Positions 5,854 to 7,460 of a DNA stretch of 7,460 bases are shown piece by piece. This DNA comes from Spirochaetaceae bacterium (GTDB lineage: Bacteria; Spirochaetota; Spirochaetia; DSM-27196; SKKC01). The notes under the pieces were generated by a model. It ran no database searches, was not told the origin of the DNA, and was given only the letters and a program-made list of their open reading frames with translations. Position 1 is the first letter of the stretch, and the number at the start of each line of letters is the position of its first letter. The position numbers and the translations under genes were made by a program. The stretch is from NCBI GenBank assembly GCA_003554375.1, contig PWGF01000330.1:1-7460 (forward strand), given 5' to 3'.

Positions 5854-5871
5854 TCCCGTGAGTCCCGTGAG
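5854..5871. repeat. 9-bp tandem duplication
   Basis: TCCCGTGAG occurs twice in direct succession (5854-5862 and 5863-5871), 39 bp after the lactonase stop codon. It may be a slippage product. Confidence 0.7.
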
Positions 5872-5979
5872 CTCGACGTCGCTGTGAGGGAGCAATCTGC
5901 GCCACTGGCCGCCGGTGTCCGGACGACAAGCGTTGCACCGCTGCCGTACCAGTAGTGGTGCTGTGCCCGAAAGCTCACG

Positions 5980-6009
5980 CGACTACCGGCTGATCGACTA
6001 CCGGCTGAT
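5980..6009. repeat. 15-bp tandem duplication
   Basis: CGACTACCGGCTGAT is repeated exactly and without a gap (5980-5994, 5995-6009). The unit is a multiple of three, so it leaves the surrounding frame intact, but no real gene is supported there. Confidence 0.85.
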
Positions 6010-6290
6010 ATGGAGAATGGACCATCGCCACCACTTCACCTGCGAACTCGCTGCCCCCTTTACTCGCGAGTTGGACGATCCGCATCTAAAAGCGTTTTCC
6101 ACTTATGCGCAACGTCCACAAGAAGAACAGAACCAGAAAAATGGGACTGCTACTAGCCTACATTTCCCTGTGGCTGTGTTGATATGACGGGAGGGAGCGG
6201 CTCAGAGTGTCCGGCGAATCGAACGGGTTCAAGTTCCACGACGCGCATAGATCATTATCGTCTTCCGATAGAAAGTCGCGGATTAACCCA

Positions 6291-6319
6291 TTGACAGCTG
6301 TCAGTTTCCAAGGTATGCT
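6291..6319 (+). promoter_or_regulatory. Strong sigma-70 promoter for the cupin-dehydrogenase operon
   Basis: A consensus -35 TTGACA (6291-6296) and TATGCT (6314-6319, four of six) are separated by the ideal 17 bp. Transcription would begin near 6326, about 60 bases before the cupin ATG. This is the best promoter in the window and shows that the cupin gene need not depend on lactonase read-through. Confidence 0.75.
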
Positions 6320-6321
6320 AA

Positions 6322-6345
6322 TGGATATTGGATGTTGGATCCAAT
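6322..6345 (+). promoter_or_regulatory. Candidate operator: TGGAT heptad repeats plus inverted repeat
   Basis: TGGAT recurs three times with a 7-nt period (6322-6328, 6329-6335, 6336-6342). The last copy lies in the perfect palindrome TTGGATCCAA (6335-6344), and ATTGGAT/ATCCAAT arms span 6327-6345. Bases 6327-6343 match the gntR-promoter element (4591-4607, other strand) in 13 of 17 positions. The site straddles the predicted transcription start, so a bound GntR protein would block initiation. The link to this regulator is inference. Confidence 0.5.
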
Positions 6346-6372
6346 CTTTCTTCTGAAGAGAACGCCTTTTGG

Positions 6373-6380
6373 TAAGGAGG
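6373..6380 (+). promoter_or_regulatory. Shine-Dalgarno site of the cupin gene
   Basis: TAAGGAGG is a full anti-16S match, seven bases before ATG 6388. A second ATG at 6384 in another frame is only three bases from the site and would give a 14-codon peptide, so 6388 is the likely start. Confidence 0.85.
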
Positions 6381-6387
6381 CAGATGT

Positions 6388-6798
6388 ATGCCGTTCTATT
6401 CTTGGTCGGACATGGTGAAGGACACTGAGCCGAACGAAACTCTCCCGGCAGGGATGACTCGCCGTGGCGTCCGGTTGGGCAATATGATGTTTGGACTTCA
6501 CGAAAGCGGGAAGAGTGTCGGTGGGGCAGATCAGAATGACGGGCCAAAGTCACATGCTCACGAGAGTGAACAGATAACGTACGTCTTCGAAGGGCGGATT
6601 CGAATGCGGGTCGGTGATGAGGAAAAGGAGCTTGGCCCGGGGGAGTTCGCGTATATTCCGTCGAACGTAGAGCATGGAGGAAAGGCGCTTACCGATTACG
6701 TCTTAGCTCTAGACATCTGGTCGCCGCCGCGTCCGGATGTAGAGCGGCGGCTGGCAGAGATTTCGCCTGACGGAGCCGAAAGCGGGCTCAAGCATTAG
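6388..6798 (+). CDS. Single-domain cupin protein
   Basis: The 136-residue protein has one cupin barrel (about 35-110). Motif 1 is seen as SHAHESEQITYVFEGRI (55-71), with His56, His58 and Glu61 as metal ligands. Motif 2 is GPGEFAYIPSNVEHGG (83-98), with His96. All four expected ligands are present, so a metal site is likely. No signal peptide is seen. Small cupins of this kind include KdgF, which acts on an unsaturated uronate, sugar isomerases and binding proteins, so the family alone does not settle the reaction. Its place beside a lactonase, a dehydrogenase and an FCD-type GntR gene points to carbohydrate or sugar-acid catabolism. It is the first gene after a strong promoter and is followed by the dehydrogenase after 71 bp, probably on the same transcript. 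KdgF-like activity is a guess. Confidence 0.85.
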   Translation: MPFYSWSDMVKDTEPNETLPAGMTRRGVRLGNMMFGLHESGKSVGGADQNDGPKSHAHESEQITYVFEGRIRMRVGDEEKELGPGEFAYIPSNVEHGGKALTDYVLALDIWSPPRPDVERRLAEISPDGAESGLKH

Positions 6799-6810
6799 CG
6801 GTCCAGGCAT

Positions 6811-6841
6811 TTGAGGGCCCTCGAAAAGGCTCGGCGCTCAA
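6811..6841 (+). other. Possible hairpin between cupin and dehydrogenase genes
   Basis: TTGAG and GCC (6811-6815, 6817-6819) pair with GGC and CTCAA (6833-6835, 6837-6841) around one G-G mismatch, with a 13-base loop. No T-run follows, so it is not an intrinsic terminator. Within it GAGGGCCCTC (6813-6822) is itself a perfect palindrome. It could tune the relative expression of the two genes, but this is weak evidence. Confidence 0.3.
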
Positions 6842-6869
6842 GGTGAGTGCGGAGACAGGAGTACAACGG

Positions 6870-7460
6870 ATGTCCCAAGCTTACATGGATGCAGTAGAGA
6901 TTAGGGAATACCAAGGTCGCTTTGAGTTAGCCAAGCGCCACGTGTTGGAGCCGGAGTCGGGTGAGGTGCGCGTGCGCGTTATAGCGAGTGGCTTGTGTAG
7001 TACGGATCTTCATCTGCTTGAAGGGCGTTGGGATCTGGGAGTGCTTCCGCGTATCCCGGGCCACGAGATCGCGGGGGTTGTAGATCAGGTGGGAGCGGGC
7101 TCCACTCCGTCATTGAAAGAGAAGCGGGTCACAGTGTGCCTGGATGTAACGTGCGGGGGGTGCATGCATTGCCGCACAGGCCAAGCTCACCGGTGCCCGT
7201 ACAAGGAAAGAATTGGGTTTGAACGGGACGGTGGTCACGCAGAGTACGTGGTCGTTCCTGAGAGAAATCTGGTGGAACTGCCGGATTCAGTCGGTTTTGA
7301 AGATGCTTCAATTCTGCCGGATGCGGTCGCGTGCATGTACCACAGCCTTATCGGCCAAGGCCATCTTGGAATTAGCGACACGGTCGTAATCCACGGGGCC
7401 GGAGGGCTAGGCATCCATGGCGTTCAGATTGCGGCTTGTGGCGGCAACGTCAGCGCCGGC
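6870..7460 (+). CDS. Zinc-dependent medium-chain alcohol/polyol dehydrogenase (3' end outside window)
   Basis: The first 197 residues are visible and the frame is open at the right edge; the family usually has about 340-360. The GroES-like domain carries the catalytic zinc residues Cys43 (GLCSTD) and His65-Glu66 (PGHEIAGVV), with Asp151 in LPDAVA as the probable further ligand. Four cysteines at 95, 98, 101 and 109 form the structural zinc lobe in the standard C-x2-C-x2-C-x7-C spacing. The Rossmann start HGAGGLGIHGVQIA (175-188) shows NAD(P) binding. The enzyme should oxidise an alcohol, polyol or sugar hydroxyl; the specificity-determining half is not seen. ATG 6870 has AGGAGT seven bases upstream. 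It follows the cupin gene by 71 bp on the same strand and probably shares its promoter. A dehydrogenase making a lactone or keto sugar would fit the nearby lactonase. Confidence 0.93.
   Translation, partial: MSQAYMDAVEIREYQGRFELAKRHVLEPESGEVRVRVIASGLCSTDLHLLEGRWDLGVLPRIPGHEIAGVVDQVGAGSTPSLKEKRVTVCLDVTCGGCMHCRTGQAHRCPYKERIGFERDGGHAEYVVVPERNLVELPDSVGFEDASILPDAVACMYHSLIGQGHLGISDTVVIHGAGGLGIHGVQIAACGGNVSAG

Larger units (their letters stand above)
5816..6290. other. Gap of about 475 bp with short tandem duplications and no convincing gene
   Basis: Between the lactonase stop and the cupin promoter there is no frame with a ribosome binding site and a recognisable product. A plus-strand frame from 5915 to 6187 exists, but its product (rich in His, Arg and Gln) matches no family I know. 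The region holds two tandem duplications (5854-5871 and 5980-6009). I see no intrinsic terminator for the lactonase. Confidence 0.5.

Noticed and set aside
5915..6187. Possible 90-residue gene after the lactonase
   Set aside because: No ribosome binding site or recognisable motif; its internal DYRLI repeat simply reflects the 15-bp DNA duplication.
6189..6240. tRNA-like T-arm GGTTCAAGTTCC
   Set aside because: Only three stem pairs form, and no anticodon arm, D arm or acceptor stem lies upstream; not a tRNA or a clear attachment site.

Overview
This window comes from a bacterium that uses clear Shine-Dalgarno sites. The left third is very GC-rich and the right half is visibly less so. Nothing in it fixes the species. 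It has no rRNA, tRNA, CRISPR array, insertion sequence or phage gene. I count seven genes, one cut by the right edge, plus several promoters and candidate operators.

Left block (1 to about 2545): a 17-bp tandem repeat runs off the left edge. Next is a plus-strand gene for a membrane protein with two nucleoside-recognition (Gate) domains. It converges on a minus-strand gene for a monoacylglycerol lipase-type alpha/beta hydrolase. The 394 bp between them are non-coding, very GC-rich and full of perfect palindromes. They also hold a second copy of the 26 bp around the hydrolase stop codon.

Middle block (2588 to 3843): a complete VapBC toxin-antitoxin pair on the minus strand, with a 10-nt overlap between the genes. 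A perfect inverted repeat sits in the spacer of its probable promoter. The toxin gene ends only 43 bp before the hydrolase start, so the three genes may be co-transcribed. About 600 bp upstream of vapB hold no convincing gene.

Right block (3844 to 7460): an FCD-type GntR regulator is transcribed away from a seven-bladed beta-propeller lactonase. After a 0.57-kb gap come a small cupin and a zinc-dependent alcohol/polyol dehydrogenase, which is cut by the window edge. The set resembles a carbohydrate or sugar-acid catabolic locus: the dehydrogenase could make a ketone or lactone, the lactonase could open a lactone, the cupin could act on a sugar-acid intermediate, and the GntR protein could sense a metabolite. 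The substrate cannot be read from the sequence.

The strongest observation is regulatory. The gntR/lactonase divergent promoters and the cupin promoter share a 17-bp element with 13 identical positions, built on 7-nt direct repeats of TGKAT. It overlaps the -10 boxes in one case and the expected transcription start in the other. This suggests that one regulator controls the whole right block. I do not see a clearly new defence or mobile system here.
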